Below the pieces are notes generated by a model. It was given only the letters and a program-made list of their open reading frames with translations, had not been told where the DNA came from and searched no databases. A stretch of DNA of 18,220 nt from Candidatus Merdimorpha stercoravium (GTDB lineage: Bacteria; Bacteroidota; Bacteroidia; Flavobacteriales; UBA1820). Of this stretch, positions 1-7,606 are shown one piece after another. The stretch covers positions 1 through 18,220 of the forward strand of contig DVLY01000058.1 of assembly GCA_018715295.1 (NCBI GenBank), written 5' to 3'. Each line of letters starts with the position of its first letter. Positions within the stretch are counted from its first letter, which is position 1. A program made the position numbers and the translations under genes.

Positions 1-62
1 CGAGGGGCTTCCCTTTTATACGCAGGATTGTTTTTTTTTGATTTTACTTACATCCCGGGGGA

Positions 63-995
63 TTATTCTATTTCGAAAGTGCTGATGACAAAGCCGTGAT
101 CGGAACCGTAAAAGAAGTCTTTCCCCTGAAAAGTATAGGTCTCTCCAAGGAGTCCGTTGTGGCTTTCCGAGGAGAGGAGTTTCAGTTTATCTCCCGTGTA
201 ATAAATATAGTCTATCCTGTCATGCCGGTCGGTAGTTTCTTCACCGTATCTCCAGGTCCGTCCCAGGTTTTTTGCCGCATCGGGATTCATTTCCCGGAAG
301 CTGTCTTTGAATCCGGCTTGCTCCATCGCCAGGGAAATAGGCCAGCGGACGACCGCCCCGTTGTGATCGTACAGGTCCTTTGTCTCTTCCGTCCAGTCCA
401 GGTGGGAGTGGCTGTTGAAATCTCCGCTCATCACGATCGGGATACTGTCCGCCTGTGCGAGGTAGGGACGGAGAACCGACAGGATTTTCCTGATTTCGTC
501 GTCGCGTGTTCCTGCCGTTTCCCATGCGAGGATGGCCTTTTCACTCGAATCGGTAGGGACGATGGTCGTTGCGGGCAGGTAATGCAGCCATGTGTCGAAG
601 ATACGCACCTTCTGGCCGTTCACATCGATCATTACTCCGCCGAAGTTGAACGTTCGGATGGAGTCTGGGAAGGTATAGGTCTCGACGATCGGATAACGGC
701 TGTAAATACTCAGGTTGCTGGACAATAGCCGATGGTAATACCCCAGGGAATCGGCCACTTTGTCGGATGCCCCGTAAGTTTCGATCATCGTAATGACGTC
801 TGCCTGGCTTTCTTTCAAGATGCCGATAGTGCCTTCGCAACCATCTCCGGGGTATTCTTTCGAATGGCCGCCATGCCAGATGTTCCAGGAAAGTACTTTC
901 AGTTGGTCGTTTTGTTCTTGGAGCCAGGGTGTGTTGCAGGCAAACAGCATCCCGGCTGAAAGTAGCAGGATCGGAAAGATTTTCGTGTGTTTCAT
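63..995 (-). CDS. Endonuclease/exonuclease/phosphatase family lipoprotein
   Basis: This 310-residue protein has a lipoprotein-type signal peptide: a hydrophobic run at residues 6-19 ends in L-F-A-C with the lipid cysteine at C20, so it is probably anchored in a membrane facing the periplasm or the cell surface. The rest is one endonuclease/exonuclease/phosphatase (EEP) domain. The family's metal and catalytic motifs are visible: SWNIWHG with N38, E72 in MIETYG, a TWLHYLP strand with H138, GDFNSHSH with D192 and N194, HDRIDYIYY (258-266), and the terminal SDH (298-300) that carries the catalytic His. Known EEP enzymes cleave phosphodiester or phosphoester bonds in DNA, sphingomyelin or inositol phosphates; the substrate here cannot be told from sequence. 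The start at 995 is chosen because it begins the signal peptide directly. A promoter-like element lies upstream at 1086-1093. The gene stands alone, divergent from the SulP gene, and has no obvious link to the peptidoglycan genes. Confidence 0.9.
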   Translation of the reverse strand: MKHTKIFPILLLSAGMLFACNTPWLQEQNDQLKVLSWNIWHGGHSKEYPGDGCEGTIGILKESQADVITMIETYGASDKVADSLGYYHRLLSSNLSIYSRYPIVETYTFPDSIRTFNFGGVMIDVNGQKVRIFDTWLHYLPATTIVPTDSSEKAILAWETAGTRDDEIRKILSVLRPYLAQADSIPIVMSGDFNSHSHLDWTEETKDLYDHNGAVVRWPISLAMEQAGFKDSFREMNPDAAKNLGRTWRYGEETTDRHDRIDYIYYTGDKLKLLSSESHNGLLGETYTFQGKDFFYGSDHGFVISTFEIE

Positions 996-1085
996 TGTGT
1001 TGAAGTTTGATGAATCGCTATAAAATCATGTGGATTGACAGGTATTGATGAGTGTGTCGTATTGTACGGTACGTTCGGACGTTCA

Positions 1086-1117
1086 CAAATATATAAAGTA
1101 AGGCGGTATTGGGAAAC
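1086..1117 (-). promoter_or_regulatory. Putative Bacteroidetes-type promoter for the EEP lipoprotein gene
   Basis: Read on the minus strand, positions 1093-1086 give TATATTTG, a perfect match to the Bacteroidetes -7 consensus TAnnTTTG. The -33 region, about 20 bases further upstream, holds only GTTT rather than TTTG, so the promoter may be weak. It would leave a leader of roughly 80 bases before the start codon at 995. Confidence 0.5.
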
Positions 1118-1150
1118 CAGGTCGGAGCGGTTTTCTATTTTCATTTGGTT

Positions 1151-1322
1151 GTCTTTGGATAAGACAGGATGCGGCTCGGCATCCTCCCGGGCGAAAACCT
1201 TGTTTTCCCCCCTGCCGCTTTGCGCTCGCCTTTCCCTGTCTTTGGATAAGACAGAATGCGGCTCGGCATCCTCCCGGGCGAAAACCTTGTTTTCCCCCTT
1301 GCCGCTGCGCTCGCCTTTCACT
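1151..1322. repeat. Tandem direct repeat, two units of 87 and 85 bases
   Basis: Unit A spans 1151-1237 and unit B 1238-1322. They are nearly identical, differing by a few substitutions and the loss of two bases (gctttgcgc against gctgcgc). Each unit starts with an inverted repeat (TGTCTT, TGGAT, AAGACA). In unit A a second inverted repeat follows (AGGATGC, GGCTCG, GCATCCT, 1166-1185); one base change spoils its outer pair in unit B. A CCCGGG palindrome comes next. The string T(G/A)TCTTTG occurs at 1150, 1237 and 1322, so the array has a third junction where homology stops. This looks like an interspersed intergenic repeat family; its copy number elsewhere cannot be seen from this window. Confidence 0.9.
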
Positions 1323-1329
1323 ATCTTTG
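1299..1329 (+). promoter_or_regulatory. Putative Bacteroidetes-type promoter for the SulP gene
   Basis: TTG at 1299-1301 is followed after 20 bases by TATCTTTG at 1322-1329, matching the Bacteroidetes -33/-7 arrangement with consensus spacing. The -33 half lies in repeat unit B and the -7 box lies on its right edge. Transcription would start near 1336, giving a very short leader before the ATG at 1350. Confidence 0.65.
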
Positions 1330-1349
1330 CGCGTTTTTTCACGAAGGAA

Positions 1350-3077
1350 ATGGAAATAGACTTTAAGCCCAAGTTTTTTGAGGCGCTGCGCAATTATTCG
1401 AAGGAAAAATTCGCCGCCGACCTGATGGCCGGTATCATCGTGGGAATCGTGGCCCTGCCCTTGGCCATTGCATTCGGGATCGCTTCGGGGGTCAGCCCGG
1501 AGAAGGGACTGATCACGGCGGTGATCGGCGGGTTCATCGTTTCGTTCTTGGGGGGGAGTTCGGTGCAGATAGGAGGGCCGACCGGCGCCTTTATCGTCAT
1601 CGTGTACGGGATCATCCAGCAGTTCGGCTTGGAAGGATTGGCGGTGGCTACGGCGATGGCCGGTGTGATGCTCGTGCTGATGGGGCTGCTGCGTTTGGGG
1701 GTGGTCATCCGTTTTATCCCGTATCCCATCGTGATCGGGTTTACCAGCGGTATCGCCTTGACGATCTTTACCACGCAGGTGGGCGATTTTCTGGGGCTCG
1801 GTTTGCGCGATGTACCGGCCGACTTCCTGTCCAAATGGGTGGTGTACTTCCAAAACCTCTCCTCGGCGCATCTGTGGACGGCAGCTGTGGGGGTAGCGAC
1901 CATTGCGGTGATCGCGTTGATGCCTCGTTTGTCCAAGAAAGTTCCCGGATCGTTGGTAGCGATCGTCGTGATGACCGTCGGGGTATACCTGCTCCAGACT
2001 TATGCGGGGGTCCGGGGCATCGAGACCATCGGCGACCGTTTTTCCATTTCCTCGTCCTTGCCGGCTCCGGAAGGATTTTCGTTGAGCATGGAAACGATCA
2101 ACCTGCTGATGCCCGCTGCTTTTACCATTGCCATGCTGGGGGCCATCGAATCCCTGCTTTCGGCTACCGTAGCCGATGGAGTAACAGGTGAGCGGCACAA
2201 CTCGAATACCGAACTCATGGCCCAAGGGGTGGCCAACATCGTGGTGCCCTTCTTCGGAGGAATCCCCGTTACGGGAGCCATCGCCCGGACGATGACCAAC
2301 ATCAACAACGGCGGGCGTACCGCCGTGGCCGGGATCATCCATGCCGTGGTGTTGTTGTTGGTGCTGCTCTTCCTGGGCAACCTGACCCGGTATATCCCCA
2401 TGGCGGCCCTGGCCGGGGTGCTGATGGTGGTGGCCTACAACATGAGCGGATGGCGGACGGTGCGTTCGCTGCTTCGCGGGCCGAAATCCGATGTGCTGGT
2501 CATGTCGGTTACGTTTTTCCTCACGGTGATCTTCAACCTGACCATTGCCATCGAGATCGGTATGCTGATGGCCATCTTCGTCTTTGTCAAACGGGTAAGC
2601 GAGACCACGCACATTGCCGTGTTGCGCGACCGGCTGGATACGCGCCACCACAGCGATGTTTCCCCCAACGAAGACGACAAGATGGACCTGGCTCCCGGGG
2701 TGGAAGTGTACGAGATCGACGGACCGTTCTTTTTCGGGATCGCCAACAAGTTCGACGACCTGATGCGCCGCATGGGCGACAAGCCGCTGGTGCGCATCAT
2801 CCGGATGCGGAAAGTCCCCTTTGTGGATTCCACCGGCGCGCACAACCTGGAAACGCTCATCCAGTCCTCGCAGAAGGAGCACATCCACATAATCCTCTCC
2901 GGGGTGCGCCCCGAGGTGCACCAGACCCTGGAGCGCATGGGTATCGAGGCGATGGTGGGTTCGGACAACATCTTCCGCCATATCAACAAGGCGGTGCTTC
3001 GTGCCAATGCGCTGGTACCGGAACTGACCCGCGCGCGGGGGGAGCGGCATCGTCGGCATCATCACCTTCAGGAGTGA
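1350..3077 (+). CDS. SulP family anion permease with C-terminal STAS domain
   Basis: This 575-residue inner-membrane transporter has the usual SulP plan: about a dozen hydrophobic segments between residues 22 and 415, then a cytoplasmic STAS domain at about 448-555. The N-terminal SulP block is clear (LPLAIAFGIASGVSPEKGL at 36-54, then GGSSVQIGGPTGAF at 68-81). The STAS domain has the PFVDSTGAH loop (490-498) where anti-sigma-factor antagonists carry their regulatory Ser/Thr. SulP proteins move sulfate, bicarbonate or dicarboxylates, often with sodium or protons; which anion is used here is not decidable by eye. I chose the ATG at 1350 because homology begins there and a promoter sits just before it; the open frame reaching back to 1035 is repeat DNA. 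The last ten residues are unusually rich in His and Arg (RHRRHHHLQE). A strong terminator follows 15 bases after the stop. Confidence 0.92.
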   Translation: MEIDFKPKFFEALRNYSKEKFAADLMAGIIVGIVALPLAIAFGIASGVSPEKGLITAVIGGFIVSFLGGSSVQIGGPTGAFIVIVYGIIQQFGLEGLAVATAMAGVMLVLMGLLRLGVVIRFIPYPIVIGFTSGIALTIFTTQVGDFLGLGLRDVPADFLSKWVVYFQNLSSAHLWTAAVGVATIAVIALMPRLSKKVPGSLVAIVVMTVGVYLLQTYAGVRGIETIGDRFSISSSLPAPEGFSLSMETINLLMPAAFTIAMLGAIESLLSATVADGVTGERHNSNTELMAQGVANIVVPFFGGIPVTGAIARTMTNINNGGRTAVAGIIHAVVLLLVLLFLGNLTRYIPMAALAGVLMVVAYNMSGWRTVRSLLRGPKSDVLVMSVTFFLTVIFNLTIAIEIGMLMAIFVFVKRVSETTHIAVLRDRLDTRHHSDVSPNEDDKMDLAPGVEVYEIDGPFFFGIANKFDDLMRRMGDKPLVRIIRMRKVPFVDSTGAHNLETLIQSSQKEHIHIILSGVRPEVHQTLERMGIEAMVGSDNIFRHINKAVLRANALVPELTRARGERHRRHHHLQE

Positions 3078-3092
3078 GGGTAAGGTTTTGTG

Positions 3093-3129
3093 AAAAAATC
3101 CCCTGTCTGAAAAGACAGGGGATTTTTTT
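3093..3129. terminator. Rho-independent terminator after the SulP gene
   Basis: TCCCCTGTCT pairs perfectly with AGACAGGGGA around a GAAA loop (3109-3112). Six A residues lie on the left and seven T residues on the right, so it can work in both directions, serving mainly the plus-strand SulP gene. Confidence 0.92.
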
Positions 3130-3244
3130 GAGTTCTCCCCGGAGTGCGCGGGATATGGGTGGTTGTGGTCGCGCAGGGGTAGAATAAGGGGTGATGCGGA
3201 AGCTACAGGAAGGGAGTGTGTTTTTTCTACATCGGAGCATTGAA

Positions 3245-3282
3245 TAAAAAATCCCGGCCGGGGACCGGTCGGGACTTTTTTT
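3245..3282. terminator. Rho-independent terminator after the NagZ fusion gene
   Basis: TCCCGGCCGG (3252-3261) pairs with CCGGTCGGGA (3265-3274) through one G-T wobble and a three-base loop. Seven A residues on the left form the U-tract for minus-strand transcripts leaving the gene that ends at 3332; a T-run on the right also makes it bidirectional. Confidence 0.88.
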
Positions 3283-3331
3283 AAGACGGATGCCCTGGGG
3301 CGTAAAAGCGTTTCCAGAGTATCCGGTAGGA

Positions 3332-6300
3332 TCAGTCGGCAAACAGGGCCGGAGCTTTGGTCTCCGGTTGCTTGTCCTGGATGACGGCTTCTTCCGGCAG
3401 GCCTTCCTCGATGAGCTGGTAAGCCAGTTCGTGGATGCCTACGCGCGCCTGCATCTTGTCGAAGGCCTTGTTGTCGCGCGTGGGGTAAACCCGGTTGGAA
3501 AGGAAGACGTAGATCAGGCCATTGGCCGGGTCGGCCCAGGCATAGGTGCCGGTGAATCCCGAGTGGCCGAAGGCTTCCGGCGAGCAGGAAGGAGCCGGCC
3601 AAGCGTCTTCTACCTTGCGGTCCTTGTTGGCCGGGGTGGCCTTTTCAAAACCGATGGCGCGGTAGTTGTTGTACTGCAGGTAGTACTGCGTGTTGAACGT
3701 ATCGAACGTCTCGGGCGAGAAGAAGTACTGACCGCCGTAGGTACCCTTGTTCAGGTACATCTGGAACAGTTCGGCAATGCCCAGGGCGTTGGAGAACAGT
3801 CCGGCGTTGGACGAATATCCGCCGACTACGGCCGAAGCCTCGTCGTGTACGAAACCGTGAACGAGCGATTTGCGGAAGGCATTGTCGTATTCGGTCGGTA
3901 TGATCTGCGAGAGCGGATAACCGCCGCGGGTCAGGGGATTGAACGTGGTGTACAAAGCACCCAAGCGGCCGTACACGTTCTTGTCCACGAAGTCGTGGAA
4001 GTTTTCACCCGTTACGTTCTGGATGATGCGCGGAGCCAGCACGAAGCCCAGGCAGGAGTAACGCATCTTGTTGGGTTCGGTCAGCGGCAGGTCGCGGATC
4101 TTCTTGTAGACGAAGTCGTAGATCTTTTCCGAAGCCCAGAGGTTCTGGTCGATCTGGACATTGAACTTCTTGGAGGGTTTGTTGCGGATCAGGCCTTTCT
4201 TCATCGCGTCGCTCCAGAACGGATAGTAGGGCTGGAAGCCGGCGATGTGCGAGAGCTGGGAGCGGAGCGTTACGTCTTTCTTGTTCGATTTTTCGAACTT
4301 GAGTCCCGGCAGATATTCCGAGATGGGGGTGTCGAGGTCGATTTTGCCTTGGTCGTACAGCTCCATGTAAGCGGGCAGGGCGGCGCATACCTTGGTGTTG
4401 GAGGCCATGTCGAACAGGTCTTCATCCTTGACCGGCTCCTGTCCCGTAAAGGTGTGGTAGCCGTAGCTGCGCTCCAGGATGACTTTCTGGTCTTTGGCGA
4501 TGACGATCTGGCAGCCGGGGAAGGCGCCGTTGCGGATCGAGCCGTACACGATCGAATCGACCATGTGTTCCAGTTTGGCGGAATTGATGCCGACTTCCTC
4601 GCCGATGGTAAAGGCAAAGCGGATGCCGCCTTTGATCCCGACGCTGGTGTTGATCGGGTAGGGGGTGGTGTTGACCGGCAGTTTGCCGTCCACGTCGAAT
4701 GCACCGGCGATGGCCTGTGCCATCAGATCCTGTGCCAGCGAGCTGTTGCCCTGGGAGAAGACAACGGCGGAAGCGTCCTTGATGGCCGGGAGGTAGTTCA
4801 TCACGTACGGCATGCCGAAGACGGCCAGTACCGTGTTGTCATGCTCTTTGGTCAGACGGTCGAGGAAGTGCTGCAGGTTGGTCGTTACACCGTATTCCAG
4901 CACGTAGTTCTTCTTCGGGTCGTCGCCGCTCTGGGCTTTGCCCGGACGGGTGGAAAATCCTCCCATTTCGGCGATCACCAGGTCGTATTTCTTCAGGCTG
5001 TCCAGGATGTCGTCGGCCTTGGTCAGGCTGTTCTTGAAGTCGTAGGTGTAGTAGTCGGCCTTGAAGTATTTCTTGAACCGGTTGTAGAACGCTCCGCCGT
5101 TGTCGCTGCGCAGCGAAACGACAGCGATCTTGTCGTATTTTCCGGTAGCCAGCGGCAGGATGTCCCCTTCGTTCTGCAGTCCGGTGAGCGTCTTTTGGGT
5201 CATCTGGCGGATCAGCAACTGCGAAGCCGGGGAATTGACATCCGAGACGAGGTTCCATGTGCTGGTGGGTTTGAACTTGTTGAGCCCCACGTAGTATTTG
5301 ATGGCCAGGATGCGGCGTACGGATTCTTCGATCTGCTCTTTGCTGATCTGTCCTTTCTGGACGGCAGCATAGATGGAATCGACGGCCTCTTTGGGGTCGC
5401 GCACCAGCTCCAGGATGTCGTTGCCGGCTTCCACAGCCATACGGGCTGCCTGTCCCGGAGAATAGTATTTGGAGATGCCTCGCATTTCCATGCCGTCGGT
5501 AAAGATCAGGCCTTTGTAGCCCCACTGGTCACGTACCAGTTCTTTGAGAGCTTTGGGCGAGAGCGAAGTCGGGAGCGAGTTGCCGGTGAGTGCCGGTACG
5601 TTCAGGTGTGCGGACATGATACCGGTGGCTCCGTTTTCGATCAAGGTTTTGAAGGGGGCCAGTTCGACTGCATTCAGACGATCCATGTCGTGGGGGATCA
5701 GCGGCAGGTCGGCGTGCGAATCGACCTCCGTGTCGCCGTGTCCGGGGAAGTGTTTGGCCGTGCAGATGATACCGCCGTCTTCCATTCCCTTGATGTAGGC
5801 CAGGCCTTTGGCGGCTACGTCTTTCGGGTCTTCACCGAAGGAACGGTAACCGATCACGGGGTTGAGGGCGTTGTTGTTTACGTCCACCGTCGGAGCCAGG
5901 TTGATGTGCAGCCCGGCGCGTTTGGCCTGGCGGGCAACTTCCAATCCCATCTTGTAGATCAGATCGTTGTCCTTGAGCGAGCCCAGGGCCATCTGGTACG
6001 GGAAATTGGCTACGTCGTCCAGGCGCATACCCAAGCCCCATTCACCGTCGATGGCTACGAGCATCGGGGTCTTGGAGGCCTGTTGCAGACCGTTGGTCAG
6101 CGCAGCGGCTTCGGGGAGGGTGCTCTTGAAGAGTACGGCACCGCCCACGCCCAGGTTCTGCGCATCGTCGAGAGCCTTGACGATGGTCGAAGGGTTACTG
6201 GGACGCAGTTCGACGAAGATCATCTGTCCGATCTGCTCCTTCAGGGACAGGGAGTTGAATACCGAATCCACCCAGGGACTGTGCATGTACTGGACGAATT

Positions 6301-6373
6301 CCGGATCTTTATTCTGGGCGTTCAGGGAGAACAGCCCCATCATAAAGGCGAAAAACAAAAAGAGTCGTTTCAT
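3332..6373 (-). CDS. nagZ: Exported NagZ-type GH3 hexosaminidase fused to a beta-lactamase-like serine hydrolase domain
   Basis: The protein has 1013 residues when started at 6373, where a clean signal peptide begins (hydrophobic 4-17, cut near NAQ at 18-20). Residues about 45-370 form a glycoside hydrolase family 3 domain with the NagZ signature: KHFPGHGDT (207-215) and D218-S219-H220, which match the Asp-His dyad used as acid/base by NagZ, and D293 in FTDGMEM as the likely nucleophile. Residues about 380-590 look like the GH3 C-terminal domain. Residues about 600-990 form a class C beta-lactamase/penicillin-binding-protein-like domain with S658-N-T-K661, Y772-S-C, and H937-S-G939. NagZ removes GlcNAc from GlcNAc-(anhydro)MurNAc in peptidoglycan recycling; here the signal peptide puts this outside the inner membrane. 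What the second domain cleaves is unknown, and its usual Tyr-x-Asn motif reads Tyr-Ser-Cys. The gene is divergent from the recycling operon that starts at 6725. Confidence 0.93.
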   Translation of the reverse strand: MKRLFLFFAFMMGLFSLNAQNKDPEFVQYMHSPWVDSVFNSLSLKEQIGQMIFVELRPSNPSTIVKALDDAQNLGVGGAVLFKSTLPEAAALTNGLQQASKTPMLVAIDGEWGLGMRLDDVANFPYQMALGSLKDNDLIYKMGLEVARQAKRAGLHINLAPTVDVNNNALNPVIGYRSFGEDPKDVAAKGLAYIKGMEDGGIICTAKHFPGHGDTEVDSHADLPLIPHDMDRLNAVELAPFKTLIENGATGIMSAHLNVPALTGNSLPTSLSPKALKELVRDQWGYKGLIFTDGMEMRGISKYYSPGQAARMAVEAGNDILELVRDPKEAVDSIYAAVQKGQISKEQIEESVRRILAIKYYVGLNKFKPTSTWNLVSDVNSPASQLLIRQMTQKTLTGLQNEGDILPLATGKYDKIAVVSLRSDNGGAFYNRFKKYFKADYYTYDFKNSLTKADDILDSLKKYDLVIAEMGGFSTRPGKAQSGDDPKKNYVLEYGVTTNLQHFLDRLTKEHDNTVLAVFGMPYVMNYLPAIKDASAVVFSQGNSSLAQDLMAQAIAGAFDVDGKLPVNTTPYPINTSVGIKGGIRFAFTIGEEVGINSAKLEHMVDSIVYGSIRNGAFPGCQIVIAKDQKVILERSYGYHTFTGQEPVKDEDLFDMASNTKVCAALPAYMELYDQGKIDLDTPISEYLPGLKFEKSNKKDVTLRSQLSHIAGFQPYYPFWSDAMKKGLIRNKPSKKFNVQIDQNLWASEKIYDFVYKKIRDLPLTEPNKMRYSCLGFVLAPRIIQNVTGENFHDFVDKNVYGRLGALYTTFNPLTRGGYPLSQIIPTEYDNAFRKSLVHGFVHDEASAVVGGYSSNAGLFSNALGIAELFQMYLNKGTYGGQYFFSPETFDTFNTQYYLQYNNYRAIGFEKATPANKDRKVEDAWPAPSCSPEAFGHSGFTGTYAWADPANGLIYVFLSNRVYPTRDNKAFDKMQARVGIHELAYQLIEEGLPEEAVIQDKQPETKAPALFAD

Positions 6374-6503
6374 CCTGTTAAAATGGTTTTTGTGGTTATT
6401 TAGTTGATAGATATTTACTTGTTTCTTTTTGGAAAGGGAAATGCCGACGATGGATCCAGCCGGCAAAAAACAAGTAAAGGAAACAATAATTTTCCACATG
6501 GGC

Positions 6504-6523
6504 AAGCCCCGGCAGGGGTTTTT
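6504..6523 (+). other. Small terminator-like hairpin in the divergent region
   Basis: AAGCCCC (6504-6510) can pair with GGGGTTT (6515-6521) through one G-T wobble around a GGCA loop, and the T-run continues to 6523. On the plus strand it resembles a short terminator, yet no plus-strand gene ends near it. It may only block stray transcription, or it may be chance. Confidence 0.3.
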
Positions 6524-6614
6524 GCGGCATCTCGGGAGGGAATGTGGCGGATTTTCACGCAAAAAAGCCCAATAGTTAAAAAGTACCATGAATGGCTGTT
6601 TTTAATCCCGCGAC

Positions 6615-6645
6615 TTCGCAGACCCGGGGATATTTAGTACATTTG
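6615..6645 (+). promoter_or_regulatory. Putative promoter of the peptidoglycan recycling operon
   Basis: TACATTTG at 6638-6645 matches the Bacteroidetes -7 consensus TAnnTTTG. TTCG at 6615-6618 stands 19 bases upstream as a three-of-four match to the -33 TTTG. The predicted transcript would begin near 6652 and carry a leader of about 70 bases before the kinase ATG at 6725. Confidence 0.6.
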
Positions 6646-6672
6646 TGCGTTATCTGCGCCCAGTGCGCGGAC

Positions 6673-6691
6673 GTTGCCTGTTTGTGGCAAC
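6673..6691 (+). promoter_or_regulatory. Inverted repeat in the operon leader, possible operator or hairpin
   Basis: GTTGCC (6673-6678) and GGCAAC (6686-6691) form perfect six-base arms around seven bases. It lies about 20 bases after the predicted transcript start and 33 bases before the first start codon, a place that suits a repressor site or a leader hairpin. No matching regulator is in the window. Confidence 0.4.
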
Positions 6692-6724
6692 ACAATCGAT
6701 TAATCATCAACTAAATACAACACT

Positions 6725-7561
6725 ATGATTTTAGTAGCAGACAGCGGTTCTACCAAAACGGACTGGGCTGCCGTCGGTGGGACCGTGCAGCGGTTTCAGT
6801 CGATCGGGCTCAATCCCTTGTTCTTTACGGATGAAAGCCTTTTGGCTACCCTCACGCAGGCGCTGGCCGAGGTGCCGGCCGAGGAAGTAACGGGCGTGTA
6901 TTTTTACGGCTCGGGCTGCGGCTTGGAGGTCAATCGGGAACGTTTGCGCAAATGTTTCCGCAGTCTGTTTCCCAATATCCGGGAGGTCGATGTGGATACC
7001 GACCTGGTAGGGGCTGCCATTGCGCTTTTCGGCAAGGACAAGGGGATCGCCTGCATCCTGGGTACGGGAGCCAATGCCGGTATTTATGACGGGCGGACGA
7101 TCGTCAAAACCCCGCTGTCGCTGGGTTACATGTTGGGCGACAATGGTTCGGGGGCCGTATTGGGCATGCAGCTCATCAAACTCTACCTGCGGGGAATGCT
7201 CCCGGCCGAGGTGGCTGCCGAACTGGAGAAGGATTACGGGGTGGAGTACAAGAACATCATCGAGAGCGTCTACAAGAAAGAGCGCCCGAACAAGTATTTC
7301 GCTTCCTTCTCGCCTTTCGTGGCCAAGCACCAGCAGGTAAAGCCCATTGCCGAGATGCTGGATCATGAGTTCAGCGAGTTTTTCGAATACTTTATCGAGC
7401 CATTCTACCGGGAGGAAAAGATGCCGGTGCGCATCATCGGTTCGGTGGGGTATTACTACCGCGACGTGATCGCCCGGGTGGGAGCCCGCTACGGGGTGGA
7501 GATCGACAAGATCGCCCTCAAACCCATCGACCTGTTGATCGAACACCACCAGGGGGAATAA
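6725..7561 (+). CDS. murK: BadF/BadG/BcrA/BcrD-type amino-sugar kinase (GlcNAc and/or MurNAc kinase)
   Basis: This 278-residue cytoplasmic protein has the ASKHA fold of the BadF/BadG/BcrA/BcrD ATPase family, which includes N-acetylglucosamine kinase and the MurNAc/GlcNAc kinase MurK of Clostridium. Visible motifs are the first phosphate loop DSGSTKTDW (6-14), YGSGCG (61-66), D91-T-D93 as the likely catalytic acidic site, the second phosphate loop LGTGANAG (112-119), GYMLGDNGSGAVLG (134-147) and the adenosine-side IIGSVGYYY (237-245). Its place 45 bases upstream of murQ supports a role in making MurNAc-6-phosphate or GlcNAc-6-phosphate from free sugars. Which sugar it prefers is not readable from sequence, so the symbol is provisional; a GlcNAc-only kinase is the main alternative. 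It is the first gene of the long plus-strand train and has the operon promoter in front. Confidence 0.82.
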   Translation: MILVADSGSTKTDWAAVGGTVQRFQSIGLNPLFFTDESLLATLTQALAEVPAEEVTGVYFYGSGCGLEVNRERLRKCFRSLFPNIREVDVDTDLVGAAIALFGKDKGIACILGTGANAGIYDGRTIVKTPLSLGYMLGDNGSGAVLGMQLIKLYLRGMLPAEVAAELEKDYGVEYKNIIESVYKKERPNKYFASFSPFVAKHQQVKPIAEMLDHEFSEFFEYFIEPFYREEKMPVRIIGSVGYYYRDVIARVGARYGVEIDKIALKPIDLLIEHHQGE

Positions 7562-7606
7562 TGCCCGAAAAAGAAAAACCGAGGAAATAACACATTCAAA
7601 ATAGAG

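Larger units (their letters stand above)
996..1349. other. Divergent intergenic region (354 bases)
   Basis: This gap separates two divergently transcribed genes. It holds the minus-strand promoter at 1086-1117, a tandem direct repeat from 1151 to 1322, and the plus-strand promoter at 1299-1329. The frame of the SulP gene stays open upstream through the repeats, but that extension is read from repeat DNA and has no SulP homology, so I treat it as non-coding. Confidence 0.7.
6374..6724. other. Divergent control region (351 bases)
   Basis: This gap lies between the NagZ fusion gene and the recycling operon. It contains a plus-strand promoter (6615-6645), an inverted repeat in the leader of the kinase gene (6673-6691), and a small GC hairpin with a T-run (6504-6523). 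I found no good TAnnTTTG box on the minus strand for the NagZ gene. The short open frames in it look non-coding. Confidence 0.6.

Noticed and set aside
1151..1322. Possible CRISPR array
   Set aside because: There are only two units, joined head to tail without unique spacers.
1035..1349. Extension of the SulP frame by 105 residues at the N-terminus
   Set aside because: The extension is translated tandem repeat DNA and overlaps the predicted promoter; SulP homology starts at the ATG at 1350.
3290..6403. Open frame of over 1000 codons on the plus strand opposite the NagZ fusion gene
   Set aside because: The minus-strand frame has full domain homology and a signal peptide. The opposite frame has low-complexity, Val/Gly/Asp/Arg-rich text with no motif, as expected for a codon-bias shadow in GC-rich DNA.
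6374..6589. Upstream extension of the NagZ fusion frame by 72 residues
   Set aside because: It would bury the signal peptide, which starts exactly at the ATG at 6373.
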